In this document: piece by piece, positions 1 through 10,923 of the stretch
Numbering within the stretch: the first letter of the stretch is position 1
Layout: every line of letters begins with the position of its first letter
Assembly (NCBI GenBank): GCA_030278955.1
Contig: JAOANR010000005.1
Location: 28,201,849-28,265,848, forward strand
Reading direction: 5' to 3'
Length of the DNA: 64,000 nt
Origin: Hygrophila difformis
Taxonomy: Eukaryota > Streptophyta > Magnoliopsida > Lamiales > Acanthaceae
Notes under the pieces: model-generated
The model's database searches: none
Seen by the model: the letters and a program-made list of their open reading frames with translations, nothing else
What the model was told of the DNA's origin: nothing
Made by a program: the position numbers and the translations under genes

Positions 1-600
1 CGAGCTCGAAGCTCGACGAGCTTTAAAAAATTGAGCTCGGCTCGAGCTCGACATAAAAAAGCAGAATTCGAGCTCGGCTCGAGGCTCGAATTAAGCTCGA
101 GTTTTCTTTTTTTTTTTTTTCTTTTAACGTTAACACTTATATGTTAATAAATGTGTGTAGGGGCATAAATCACACAAATTATAAAGATGGATAAAAGGGA
201 CATTACCACTGGACGAAGTTCCCATTTCCAAGCTAAGCTCGATATAAAATTAGGAATAATTGTCAAATTATTAAATAATGAGCTTAAAAACTTGAAGGAT
301 TGAAGTTTAATAGATTTAATATATTAAATTATTCCTAGTTCCTACTTCTAACCGTAAAAAAAAATGAAAAAGAAAATTTATATGAGTAATAAATAGATTA
401 TACATATGTACTATATATATATGTATTCGAACCTATTATCGAGCTTTCGAGCTGAGTATTGGTTAGCTCGGCTTGGGCTCATTAACATTCCGAGCCGATC
501 TCGAATTCGAGTCGAGCCTTTTCGAGTCGAGCTTTAGTCGAGTTTTGATTGAGTCGAGCCCGAATATTTTACGAGCCTACCAGTCTCATTTACACCCCTA
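1..600. mobile_element. hAT-like non-autonomous element, right end only
   Basis: Overlapping GAGCTCG / CGAGCTCGA motifs crowd both flanks (1-110 and 425-580) of an AT-rich core. The segment ends at 591-600 in TACACCCCTA, the complement of the TAGGGGTGTA terminus common in plant hAT elements. The next 8 bases (gtcttagg) would be one copy of the target duplication. The left end lies outside the window, so the duplication cannot be checked. No transposase frame is present. The family assignment is inferred from the terminus only. Confidence 0.45.
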
Positions 601-812
601 GTCTTAGGCCTAGAAGGGCCTTACTATTTGTTGTTATCCGATTTCGTGCGATAACAGACTCGAGCTTACTTAGCAGCGATGTCCTAAATTATCCCAGCTA
701 AACTGATTATTTTCCAGGATACAACTAGATTTATTGTGAATGAAAGAACAGTCCCAACAATAGGAATAAGGAAAATGTAGGAAAAACGAGAGTTTCTGAG
801 TGCAAGAAGTAA
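601..812. other. Intergenic, nothing recognised
   Basis: Mixed-composition sequence between the hAT-like end and a small MITE. No open frame, repeat or motif could be supported. Confidence 0.5.
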
Positions 813-994
813 GGTCTGTTCTACACGCAGAGCTATAGCTGTGAGCTGGAGCTGTAGGGAGTAGCTTATTTTAACGCTACATGAAGTAGCTTCTAAAAAT
901 AAGCTCCCAAAAGCTAGTGTACAGAACGGAGTTTTTTTTGGAAATAAAAGCTAAAGCTACCAAAAACTCCTAAAAGCTGCATGTAGAACTGACC
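813..994. mobile_element. Small MITE with inverted termini
   Basis: The left end GGTCTGTTCTACACGCAG (813-830) is nearly the reverse complement of the right end CTGCATGTAGAACTGACC (977-994), with two mismatches. The 182-bp body contains many AGCT-type words (agctatagct, agctggagct, aagctaaagct) and no frame. No clear target duplication was seen, so the superfamily is left open. Confidence 0.55.
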
Positions 995-1200
995 CGTAGA
1001 GTGATATTACGAAAGTGAGAGGAGTTACACAGCTAAAAAACTTATCAAGCTTTGCGATACACTTTTTTTTTTTTTTTTTTTTTTTTTGAGAATGGGACGT
1101 TTATGGCCATTAATAGAAAAGAAGCAACTTACAGACAAGCATCACCCCTTCTCAGAGGGACAACAACCGAAAGCAATACAATCAGTTCCCTAGGATATGC

Positions 1201-1304
1201 ACCACAGTAAATCAACATAATCACAAGAAGATGTACACATAAAAGCACAGGCACCACAGTAAATCAACATGATCACAAGAAGATGCACACAGAAAAGCAC
1301 AGGA
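1201..1304. repeat. 52-bp tandem duplication in LINE 3' UTR
   Basis: Two adjacent copies (1201-1252 and 1253-1304), each starting accacagtaaatcaacat and differing at a few positions. They lie in the 3' UTR of the minus-strand LINE. Confidence 0.85.
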
Positions 1305-1322
1305 GTCAATGCTTTCCGTGTG

Positions 1323-2331
1323 CGGCTAAAACCAATCTTCGACCTTCGCTTCACCTTTCGCACCCAGCCTAGCCCAGTGATCCGCCATGTCATTCATTTC
1401 CCTGAGTATATGAGTTATTCTAACCTCTCCTCCAAACCTTAATAAAGCCACTATAGGCCCCATCAGGTTGTAGAATCGCCAAGGCCAGTTTCCACTCTGT
1501 TGCATCCATGACACTATATTATATGAATCACATTCAAATACTAGCTTTGGTATTGGGAAACCTTGGTCACAAATGATAGCCGAGCACACCCTGCTTATGG
1601 CGTGACTTCCGCTTCGGTAGAATCCGTAATCCCTATATAATCCGACAATATAAAGATAACCTTGCCAGCTTCGTCCCTAATAACCCCTCCCACCCCTGCC
1701 ATCCCCGGGTTTCCTATCGAAGAGCCGTCTGTGTTAATTTTCCACCAACCGACACTAGGTCTCTCCCACACCAACCCCTTCCGAGTATATTTAGCATACC
1801 TGTGTAGTCGCTGTACCAAACAGCGTGGTGAAGACTCATCTATTCCAACTAGATCGGTCGCCTCTCCCCCCGACTCTGCGTGCCACCACAAATTCACTCT
1901 CCACGTTAACTCTTCCACAATCGCATTACCATTGTGCTAAATACCCTTAAACACCACAACATTTATATACTTCCATATGGTCCAAATTATGGCAAGCCCC
2001 AGCCCCAGCATTAACCAAACTTTCCTTCTCCCAGCTTTAGGATTACTATCGAACCACCATTCCAACAAGCATTCCGTGTTGTCTGGGATTGCCCATTTTA
2101 AATCGAACCAAGCCACACATTTGTACCATATCAATCTCACCACTTCACATTGACAAAACAGATGATTTACCGTCTACATCCCCCTTCCACATAACGAACA
2201 GCCTGCGTCTGAAGCCTGAATAACTCCTCTCGAAACAAGGGTCTTGCGAACTGGAACAGCCCCTGAGCTAATCTCCATGCGAGTAATTGGACTTTCATAG
2301 GACATCCTATCTTCCATAGCACCTGCCAAAA
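1323..2331 (-). pseudogene. LINE pol C-terminus: zf-RVT plus RNase H, broken
   Basis: Reading on the minus strand from 2331, the first part (to about 1937) resembles the zinc-binding region after LINE reverse transcriptases: CSLCGRG, a stop, then HLFCQCEVVRLIWYKC. The second part (about 1918-1323) is a type-I RNase H: WWKINTDGSSIGNPG holds the first catalytic Asp, EAEV the Glu, and LVFECDSYNIVSWM the next Asp, ending in MNDMADHWARLGAKGE. Several stops and frame changes (near 2170, 1937 and 1590) break the frame, so it is dead. Plant L1-type LINEs carry this domain order. Confidence 0.75.
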
Positions 2332-2637
2332 TGTAATACCCGAGACTTTTGATAATAGGAAATGGAATTAAAATCGAAGAGCAAGGGAATTTTAATTCCA
2401 AGAACCGCGAGGTCGAAAATGATTTAAATAAATAAATCATTTCACGGGAATCGAAAGACGACGAATTCAACGCCGAAGAATTTAAATTCAATGGATTCAA
2501 GAATTCGAATACGAAATTTATTAAAGACGAAATAAAATTTAGGATGGGAATCGTAATCCGAGAATGACCCGGAAAACCGAACCCGAGAACGTAGGAGAAT
2601 AGAAACCCGAACGAGAGGAGGAAAGACCCGACGGATC

Positions 2638-2722
2638 GCACAGCCCGGCCCGGCCGTAGCCAAGCCGGAGGCCGCGCGGTGGCCGCGCGGTCTGGATGAA
2701 TCCCGCGCCAAGACCGCGCCGC
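2638..2722 (+). promoter_or_regulatory. CpG-rich palindromic box in LTR A U3
   Basis: A GC-rich island in an AT-rich LTR, centred on CCGCGCGGTGGCCGCGCGG (about 2672-2690). Equivalent boxes occur at the same relative place in LTRs B, C, D and E. A promoter or enhancer role is inferred from its position upstream of the leader. Confidence 0.5.
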
Positions 2723-4636
2723 ATCACAGTGTGCGATCAACTTTCAGTTTTCGACGATTTCTTACCTTATTTTCGACCCCCGACTTTGGTAACTCAATCC
2801 CGGGCGAGGGAAATAGTATATGGACGGATTGTGGAGTCTTGGGACTCATAATTTCGTCCTCCACCAAACCCTAGCAGCCCTATTCCTTCCATTCTCTCCA
2901 AACTTCTTTCGAAACCCGAAATCACCAAGTTCTTGCTTTCCAATCACTTTCCGGCGACAAAAATCGACCAAGGAGGCGTGGAGAACAAAGATTCTAGTAT
3001 TCCAGATTGTTCGTAAGTCGTTCATAGGTTTTCGTTTAACTTTTCAAACCCGAAAATTCGATCTAACTCTAGATTTCTTCTTTCGATTCGAATTCGTGGC
3101 CAAAGGAGGAAGATTCGTGTTGAGGAGATCCGTTCGTGACAAATCTTAGAGCCCGGACGACCCCGAGATAGTTTAGGACTCTTCTCAAGTAAGATAATGC
3201 CATACATATCAATATTGGTGGCTTAGAACCGTTCGAAACATTAGTTTTAATCACAACACTAAAATCGGACATAAAAGATTCAATCTTTACGCGTTTTCTG
3301 AGATTGGCCGAAAAACCCTATTTCGAGAATCCGAGATGAAAAACTCCGAACTAGAGATTTGTTCCTAACATCTTTAGGTTGTGTCAAAATTTTATGTATT
3401 TTCATTAAGATTTGATTTCCCAAATCGCGTTGAACGTTTTCTGTAAAGCATGAACTTTTCAAAAATCTTGACAGATTACGTGGTCGAACGTGATGTGCAT
3501 TTGTCTATCAATTTTGTTCAAAACTAATCTTTGGTGAAAATATAAAAGTTGTAGATAATTGTCTTGAGATCATGCCTGTAAAGTTTCGTGCATTTTCATC
3601 AACGTTTGAATAGTCAAAACCCGTTTTGAATACATTGCATCATTGAAGAAAAAGTCGACAGATTTTAAGTCCGAACTTAGTGAATTAATCTGACTTAATC
3701 CGTAATGAATTTGCATAAATTGCCGCTAATAAAAGTTATTTATTTTGGTGTCTTCTAAGTCCCTGTAAAATTTCATAAATTTTGGAGGTCGTTTGCTATG
3801 TCAAAAACTCTGTTGAAAATCAGTGCACTGTTTAGAAAAAGTTGGCAGATTTTATACTTTGCAAATATTGTAAAATTTCACTCGTTTCCTCACCTATTTT
3901 CGAAAAACTTAAACATGAAAGTTGTTTGTTAGCGTGTTTTGAGCTACGGTGAAAATTTCAAGTCGATTGCCTTTGAAATGAATTTTTAAATTGAGATGGC
4001 GTAAACTGTGGCAATGGCTTCGTTGAAATGTTGAACAACTCGACTTTTGGAGAAACACATGATTTGTGAGATATGTCTAAACAATAAAATATTTTTTTTT
4101 TTAAAATTCCCGTTAATCTAGGCTGAGCTAGATCACCACGTTAAGTAGGGGTGAGTGCTCTGCAGGGTGCCCCTCTATCTTGAAATTCGTGCCCAAGTGG
4201 ACGAAATGTGATATATTGTGAAATTGTGTCAAAACGGCCATAGAGAAATTAGTCTACACTCTCGGGTGTATCCGAATGGGTTACTCGAGGCTCCGAAGTG
4301 GTACTGTGCATGGCATGATAAGCAGGTTGCTTCGGCAATTTTCCGAAACTTGATACATGAGAAACGAGATACTTGAGATATATGGTTGTGGCGTCCTCTT
4401 CTTAGTTAACGGGAGAAAATTTAAAAGACTTAAATTTTTATTTATTTATTTATGTCGTTAATTATGCATTTTAAATTATGTCTTTAAATTTATGCCTATG
4501 CCTTAAATCATCATTTTCAAATTAAATTGATTATGAGAAATTATGGATTATCAGTCTAAACATGCATGCTTAAAAAGAAATTTTTAAAATTTAATAATTA
4601 AAAACCCCCTTTATTGCTATGATAGGAATTGTCCTA

Positions 4637-4658
4637 CTCAGTATTCCTTAATACTGAG
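4637..4658 (+). other. Conserved LTR hairpin (copy in A)
   Basis: Perfect 9-bp stem CTCAGTATT / AATACTGAG with loop CCTT. It lies 27 nt before the acceptor-like TTACAG at 4681-4686. The same structure with different stem bases occurs in B, C, D, E, F and H. Confidence 0.7.
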
Positions 4659-5006
4659 AAATGTTGTTTATGTTTTTCTATTACAGAGTATGAAGCATGA
4701 GCATGCATCTGGGGGGATTTATTTTGGACATTTTTATTTACTGCATATGACAACATACGGGCCTGTTAACCCGTGTTTTGGCCATGTCGGCCCCTATATT
4801 TTATTTCCGCTGCACAACTTATTTTCCGCTGCGTATATGGATGATTATTATTTTTAAATATAAGTACTTCCGGACTTGGTTGTTTTAAATTATTTTATAC
4901 CATTAGCCTTGCATCTCTCAAGTGAGCTCGAATGAAGTCGTGTCTTGCTTGGAAGGTGTGGCGGTAGCATCCCAGCCTGGGTGATCAAATCCGAGGTGTT
5001 ACAAGT

Positions 5007-5018
5007 TGGTATCAGAGC
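5007..5018 (+). promoter_or_regulatory. Element A primer binding site (tRNA-iMet)
   Basis: TGGTATCAGAGC, three bases after the LTR end, is complementary to the 3' end of plant initiator tRNA-Met, the usual primer for minus-strand synthesis in this lineage. Confidence 0.9.
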
Positions 5019-5216
5019 CTGGAATATTTTAAAGCTATTTTTATTATTTTTGAACCATTACTTTAAAACTAGTATTATTTTTAAACTTATTAAAACCACT
5101 AGTATTGAGCCTAAGTTTTTGGCCCAATCACTATACTTATTATTTTATAAAAACCCCAAATTTTTTAGCCATTTTTTTTTACTTAGCCCAATTTTTTGAC
5201 CAAAGAACTACTAAAT
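5019..5216 (+). other. Element A leader, first part
   Basis: AT-rich untranslated leader of A with repeated tatta / ttttaaa words. It ends in taaat (5212-5216), the left copy of the target duplication made by element B. No gene is seen. Confidence 0.8.
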
Positions 5217-5254
5217 TGTAACACCCGTTAAAAACAAATTCAAATTGTTTTGAA

Positions 5255-5290
5255 CTACGTCATGACTTGATCACTTCACAGGGTACGTAG
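5255..5290 (+). other. Nested stem-loop CTACGT...ACGTAG (B 5' LTR)
   Basis: Outer stem CTACGT / ACGTAG. The inner CCCT / AGGG stem seen in other copies is changed here (cact). The motif sits near the start of LTRs B and C and just outside the LTR in D. Confidence 0.55.
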
Positions 5291-5540
5291 GCAGCTTGGA
5301 ACTAAATTCTAAGTTCAGTCACAAATTAAATCACAAAATAAATCACAAGATCAATCACCAAAACGTTAGGAGGAATTGGAACTAATTTAACTAGACTAAT
5401 TAGGGCGCGGAAATGTTACGAGCGTTAAGCCCGAACTCGTAACAAGTTTAAGGTAAATATTTCGAACCGGAAACGACCCGAGGAGTCGAGCCAACACGTA
5501 GGGGATAGAAAACCGATAGAGGAAAAGAGGAAAAGACCCG

Positions 5541-5617
5541 ACGAACCACGCGGACCGCCGAACCGGCCGGTCCGGCCGGCCCGCGCTCGCCGCCCGCAGC
5601 CGCGCGGCCACCGCGCG
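5541..5617 (+). promoter_or_regulatory. CpG-rich palindromic box in B 5' LTR
   Basis: Contains ccggccggtccggccggc followed by CCGCGCGGCCACCGCGCG (5600-5617). The core is the reverse orientation of the box in A and C. Promoter or enhancer role is inferred. Confidence 0.5.
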
Positions 5618-7097
5618 AAAGGTGGAGACGCGTCTCCAGGACTGGTCGTGCGTGCTCCGCGCGGGCAAAGCTATAGGTGCGCGTCACCAGCGCGCCAGAG
5701 GTGCAGAAGGTGTAAACTTTCCTTCTATGGCGATTTTCTTGCCAAAAATCCGTCCCCTAACGAGGGCAAGCGGATCAAGGCTTTTGGGAAGGCCATAATA
5801 TCAGTATTGGGCACCCCCTACCCCTTATTTTCAGAAAACAAACCCTAGACACTCTTATTCTTCCTCTCCAAGTTCAAAACTCCTTCGACTCCACTTTCCG
5901 GCGAGTATTCCGGCGACGACGAGGCAAACGGACGAAGCCTCTATCCTCTAGAACCTTGGTAAGAAGTATTACAGTGTTTAAGTCGTCCATAAGTTTTAAA
6001 AACTCGAATTAACCTCCTTTCCTTTGCCACGACTTCACATCGGGGGACGAACAAAAAGCGATCGGAGAAGTTGGTCGTTCGTCACGACCTTAGGACGTCC
6101 GGAAATCACTTACAGCGACCCTATCCTTTAACTAAGTAAGTTAAAACCTTACTCACCAATTTTTGTGGTTTATTGTTGTTTAAAACTTAAGATCTAGACC
6201 TGTAACAAAAATCGGTTTTCAAAAACCCTATTTTCGTCCAATTTCATAAACTCGCCTAAAACTCGACCTTCGGGAATTCAAACCGAAAACTTTTCAACAT
6301 AGATTTTGTTCCTAAGACTCTAATCTACCTGTGTCCAAATTTCAGCCATTGACATAAAGATTTGCTATCCCAAATCGCAATGTAAAGTTTCTGTGACAAA
6401 ACCGAACGTTTAAATTTTTGACAGATTATTTGACTCAACTTGATGCATGTTTTTCACCCATTTTTAGAATGATTCACCTTTGCATTTCTAAACAAAAGTT
6501 GTAGATAATTTTGTCTAACTTATGCATATAAAAGTTCATGAATTTTGAAATTCATTTGATATGTCAAATGGACGATCTTCAGAACATGTTTTGAACCATC
6601 TTTTGAGTCCGCGCGTATACAGCGTGTTGTGGTCGATTTTTGAGCATCTAAAATTCATTATTTCCAAAATCGTAAAACATGAAAGTTGTTCAATAAGGTG
6701 TTGTGTACATCCTATAAAAATTTCGGATCAATTGGCTTTGAAATGAATTTTTAATCGGCGTTGCACGTAACTGTGTCAGAATTGGTTTTTGGGACAGAAA
6801 TCATCTTTTGCAAAGAACTCGAAATTTGACTCACTTTGAAACCTTATTTCCAAAAACTTGAAACATGAAAGTTGTTCGTGTGTGTGTTTTTGAGCTACTG
6901 TGTAAATTTCAAAATTTTTGGTGTAAAGATGAATTTTTAATTAAGAAAGGCGTAAACTGCGTCGAATCGGATTTTTCAAACTTGAGAAAACTCGAACTAT
7001 GAAATGCGATATCGAATATTTTGGTAACATTGAAATACGAACTTTCGAAAAATCCCGTTCACTAGGCTGAGCCGATCTTCATGCTATCATTATCTTT

Positions 7098-7281
7098 GAG
7101 ACTGCCTCGTTAGTGGTCTCCTTACTATCTGAGATTGCATCGTTAGTGATCTCGCGCGCTGTGTTTTGGATCGCCTCGTTACTGGTCCTACTATCTTTGA
7201 GACTGCCTCGTTAGTGGTCTCCCATTATTTGGACTGCCTCGTTAGTGGTCCTACGTTTGAGATTGCCCCGTTAGTGATCTC
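7098..7281 (+). repeat. Array of six covarying mini-hairpins (B 5' LTR)
   Basis: Units at 7098-7120, 7131-7153, 7168-7188, 7199-7221, 7231-7251 and 7259-7281. Each has a loop close to TGCCTCGTTAGTG, flanked by stems that change together: GAGAC/GTCTC, GAGAT/ATCTC, GGAC/GTCC. Loop conserved and stems covarying suggests selection on RNA shape or repeated spread of a foldback unit. Confidence 0.75.
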
Positions 7282-7583
7282 CCGGTATGGTGTCCTCTTC
7301 TTAGTTTGCGGGATAAAATATAAAAGACTTGTGTGAGTGTTTAATTATGCTTAAATCTTATTTACCATGTTTTTATTATGCATTTAAATTACGTTCTTAA
7401 ATTATGCTTTTAAATTACGCTTTTAAATTAAGTCCTCTAATTATGTATTCTCGCCTTGAATAAATTAATCTTGTTTTTCCGCTGCGAATAAAATATGGAT
7501 TTTTAAATTAATGCATGAAAAGTGTAATCTTTAGTTAAAACGCATGTAACCCCTTAAATTGTTTAGCTAAGGATTAACTTACG

Positions 7584-7601
7584 CGGTATATTTTTATACT
7601 G
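7584..7601 (+). other. Conserved LTR hairpin (B 5' LTR)
   Basis: Stem CGGTATA / TATACTG (one G-T wobble), loop TTTT, 28 nt before the acceptor-like TTTTACAG ending at 7629. Confidence 0.65.
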
Positions 7602-7970
7602 ATAAACCGTTGTCATTTTTCTTTTACAGAGTATGTCGAGTGACGCATGCACTTGCACTTGGGGGGAAACATTATTGAACATTTTTAATTTCTGCATCGT
7701 ACTACTGTTTTACCGGGTCTGTTAAACCCGAGGTTCTGGCCGTGTTGGCCGTGATTTCTTTTCCGCTGCATTTACTTTATTTCGTGCATGATGATTATTA
7801 CTCTCGTCTTTTGAATTAAGTATTATTAATTTTCGGACTCAATCTTGAAATGTTTTTAAATCTTTTACGTACCCATAAGCCTTGCATTTCCTTAGTGAGC
7901 TCGGGAAGCCGTGTCTTGCTAGGGAGATGTGGCGGTGACATCCCGGCCTGGGTTATCAAATCTGGGGTTA

Positions 7971-8315
7971 GAGCCCGAAAATTTTTTAAAGCTACTACTA
8001 TTTTCAACCATTATTTTAAACCCAAGTATTATTTTTAAATTTATTATTTTTGACTACTCGTATTATTTTTAGCCCAAAAGCTTATTTTTACATAGCCCAA
8101 TATCTTAGCCCAAGAAATATTAAATTTTTGGTCCAATATAGAGGCCCAACTTTTATTCCTACCCATACAGTAAATTTATTTTAAATACATGAATAAATTA
8201 AAGCTTTTAATGGGGAAGGGGACTTGCACTTGCACGCTGCATATAGATTTAAATTCATGCATAACTAATCTTGCCTAAAACATATTCTAACTCTAACTTA
8301 CCTTGTTGACATTAG
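7971..8315 (+). other. Element B leader
   Basis: AT-rich leader matching that of A (gcccaatatagaggccc near 8126). It starts with gagcccg, the last piece of the deleted primer binding region. No gene is seen before the ATG at 8316. Confidence 0.75.
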
Positions 8316-8714
8316 ATGACCGAACCAAATGCAAACATGATCAACCTGATGGTAAAATTGATGAATGCGTACCTCGAGTCTCAACAGCATATCAATTATT
8401 TCATGACGCGGGTAGGATAGTTGGATGGTATCCTGGCCCATGTGGGTCATCTTAGGGAGACAGACCATCACCACATAACCCAGCTGCAGGAGCAAGTCAC
8501 ACAGCTCCAAGCCCAAGTGGCCCAGGTCCAAGATAAGGGTGATGACTTGGAGGAACAAGTAGAGACCCTGGGTTGGGAATTGACTAACCTAGCCCAGGAC
8601 GTGGATGGGGCGGTTCTTCAGAACCCGGGGCCTGCCCCCAATGTCGCCATACCCATCGACGTATCGAGCGATGAGGATGATCCCATCAAGGCCGAGCCTA
8701 CCCACTCGTTTTAG
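8316..8714 (+). pseudogene. Accessory coiled-coil ORF of B, one internal stop
   Basis: Homologue of the ORFs at 15221 (A) and 22737 (C). It starts MTEPNANMINLMVK in the same context (ttagATG) as in A. One in-frame TAG near 8414 interrupts it. The middle is a heptad-like coiled coil (QLQEQVTQLQAQVAQVQ). The tail reads PIDVSSDEDDP, hydrophobic residues next to serines and acids, resembling a SUMO-interacting motif. It lies between the leader and the usual gag position. Function is unknown. Confidence 0.7.
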
Positions 8715-9003
8715 ATCTAGTGATCCAGCTACGCACTATTAGTAGTATATTTCCCCTTTTCGTACTATTAGCAGCACTCCTATTTCCATTTCGAATGCTT
8801 GTAACCCAAACGAAATTATTTCTTGAGTAATAAAAATACAAGCCTTTATATACAAGCATATTTAAATTTATTCCGCACATTTTAGTAAATTCTTTAACTA
8901 CCTTGATCAAATGAGGGAACAAGGTAATAATAAATAACCAACTTGTGTAATAATAGGTGACAACTGAAACAAAAATACACAAGTATTAATATATAAGGAC
9001 AAT

Positions 9004-9062
9004 AATTAAATAAGGGAACATCCAACCCCAAACCCTGGAAACCCTAACCCTAGACCCTAAAA
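9004..9062 (+). repeat. Telomere-like CCCTAA words in B
   Basis: Imperfect aaaccctggaaaccctaac and accctagaccctaa, matching the same place in A (about 15900-15950). They are degenerate and too few to be a telomeric array. Confidence 0.5.
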
Positions 9063-9591
9063 AAAAACGAACAGGTTACTGAAAAAAAAAAAGAGAAGGG
9101 GGTAGAGAACAACCCCCAACAACAACAAACAGTACACTAAGTTCCAGCAACCTCTACTAACAGATCCCAATAGATTAATACTTATTAATACCATTCTTTA
9201 TTTAATAAATGTATTCCCTTACAAGCAGTTATTAATATACATTTAAAATTTTTCCTTGTATACCTTATCACATTATTTCACCTAATTTCCTTGAAGCGGC
9301 TTAGTCCCACAACGATGCAAGTATTGTTGGGCAACCCACACACATATAGATGCAATAGGAAGGTAACAGTAAATCCAGAACATCTCGAACCATAAACTAA
9401 GGCATAACAATTAAACCGTGTTTCTACATAGCAACAAACAACAAACGCAAGTCAAACACGTAACTAGGCAATAACACAACGGAAATATAAACCATGAATC
9501 CCAGTCAGCAGAAACATCCTCATAAGGAGGAAACTAAACAAAATACTTCTTATGCAAAACCTAAATGAAAATGCGAGTGCGAAAGAAAACA

Positions 9592-10923
9592 TCACTGATC
9601 GGGAGGGGGGAACTGCCGACGCATGTAGTCGTCCATCTGCCGCACATAGGCGTATATGTCGGACATGGTGGCCTGCTGCTGAGCCTGCCTCGTAGCAAAT
9701 GAGTCCGTACGGGCCTGGTAGAAGTCCAATCTAGCGTCTAAGGCATCATAACGAGCCTACCCAGCTGCAAACCCGGCATCCATACCAACCCGCATCTCCT
9801 GTATCATCTGCAGCATCTGAGTCATCTCCTGGCCCTGAGGCGCCACTGCAGGAGGTGGAACTACTGGAGGAGGGGGTGGCTGCTCCGGTGGTATGACTAG
9901 GATCAAGCCGCCATCATCAGGCTGCGGGCGAAGTACAGCCCGGGGAACTCCACGACGTAAGGCGCTACGTCGGGCAGCGTAAGTCGGGATACGGTAGCAA
10001 TTACCCGCTACTAGATCGTACGGATCTGTCTCCGGTGTCGTGCGAATCCCCTGCGCCGCGCACAAGCCGCAGATGAGGTGAATATGGGTAATCACCCTAC
10101 TCCCTCATCCTCTCCGCATACCCCTCAAGTTGTCCTCAATACAAGCTCCCACATTCACCCTACCGCCTCGCGCGATAAAGCAAATGGTCTCATAGACGTG
10201 ATCCAGGATGATATGGCTCCGGGTAATCGGCCGGACGCGCCCTAACCATATCTGGGCGAGCTCTCGCTAAGGGGAGTCCATCGTCATCAAACGCAGCTCC
10301 TGATCGTGCTCGAGTTGAGGAGGCACCACGGTGCATAAGACATCCCACGCAGGAGCAAGAACACGTCCCTCAGGCTGTGGGCGGAATGCGTCATCATCAG
10401 GCAAACCGAAATAGACATTGATCGCCCGAGCACTGAAGTTGAGATAGAGACCACAAACCCATACTCGAGACAAGTCGTCACCCTCCCCAAGACCGCCAAT
10501 GTTGGCGACAACCTCCATAGCCAGATAACCGGAGGCAATGCCCTCGGGATGACGTGCAAGTCCGGTCCACTGCAAGTACTCCAAGACCGCACTGACCCTG
10601 TCATCGCCCAAATGATCAGGATATATGCCTCTCTCGGGGACATAAGCCCTGTTTCGACGAAGCTCGTCGAAATAAAAGTCCTGAGCGGCCCTCGTCCTAA
10701 ACCGAAACCTGTCATGACGGTGAGGACGCACCTCGTCAGGGAGACCCCTGAGTCTCGGGCCCCGCTGCTCCTCGTCCTCCTCTGACTCGCTCGCATCAAA
10801 ATCAGGCATCGCCGGAGCGGCAGTGCTGGGGCCACCCTCATCAGCAACCCGTCTCCTGGTCCTCGGAGGACACATGAGAGACGCCAAAACAACCCACAAA
10901 AAGAGCAACATCCTGCAAATCAC
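9592..10923 (-). pseudogene. Antisense captured gene, putative plant transposon protein-like
   Basis: One minus-strand frame of about 443 codons with three internal stops (near 10265, 10105 and 9755). The N-terminal third is acidic and Arg-rich (DFDASESEEDEEQRGPR). The middle (FYFDELRRNRAYVPERGIY, then SARAINVYFGLPDDD) and a later VITHIHLICGLCAAQGI resemble the putative plant transposon protein domain found in plant retroelement proteins. A Pro-rich stretch and a Met/Gln-rich tail follow. It replaces gag-pol in B and runs opposite to B. Upstream, TTTGCAG lies just before the frame and AAG|GTATGA at about 11534, so a 600-nt intron and a 5' exon (11535-11790) are plausible. Origin by capture is inferred; the domain match is from memory. 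Confidence 0.5.

Larger units (their letters stand above)
1063..2331 (-). mobile_element. 5'-truncated LINE with poly(A) tail
   Basis: A non-LTR retrotransposon relic on the minus strand. Its 3' end is the T-run at 1063-1087 on the plus strand, which is the poly(A) tail of the element. Reading away from the tail come a 3' UTR with a 52-bp tandem duplication, an RNase H domain, and a zinc-binding reverse transcriptase C-terminal region. The reverse transcriptase core and 5' end are absent. The upper edge coincides exactly with the start of LTR element A, so A either inserted here or cut it off. Confidence 0.75.
2332..5003 (+). repeat. Element A 5' LTR (2672 bp)
   Basis: Starts TGTAATACCCGAG and ends GAGGTGTTACA, followed by a primer binding site. 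In order it holds: a CpG-rich box (2638-2722); leader exon-like sequence with splice-donor-like sites at 3012 (GTAAGT) and 3189 (GTAAGA) and a possible mini-exon 3177-3188; a degenerate repeated block at about 3540-4000 (AAAGTTGT...CTGTAAAATTTC); a hairpin at 4637-4658; an acceptor-like TTACAG ending at 4686; and the ending CCTGGGTGATCAAATCC. The function of the inner signals is inferred. The start matches the older, inner LTR start seen in C, D and E. Confidence 0.85.
5217..7967 (+). repeat. Element B 5' LTR, 3' edge deleted
   Basis: Begins TGTAACACCCGTTAAAAAC. Contains a nested stem-loop near the start (5255-5290), a CpG-rich box (5541-5617), donor-like sites at 5959 and 6136, a possible 20-nt exon 6116-6135 preceded by CTTACAG, a degenerate repeat block (about 6480-6960), six mini-hairpins (7098-7281), the conserved hairpin (7584-7601) and acceptor-like TTTTACAG ending at 7629. 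The end reads tctggggttagagcccg where the 3' LTR has tccggggtgttaca, so about 20 bases spanning the LTR end and primer binding site are gone. Confidence 0.88.

Noticed and set aside
2174..2740. 188-codon minus-strand frame across the LINE/LTR border
   Set aside because: It joins LINE zinc-binding sequence to LTR A by chance; the boundary at 2332 falls inside it.
5396..5687. Minus-strand Arg/Ala-rich frames in LTR B (repeated at 12456-12737 and 59343-59816)
   Set aside because: They arise from the CpG-rich box and recur only because the LTRs are related.
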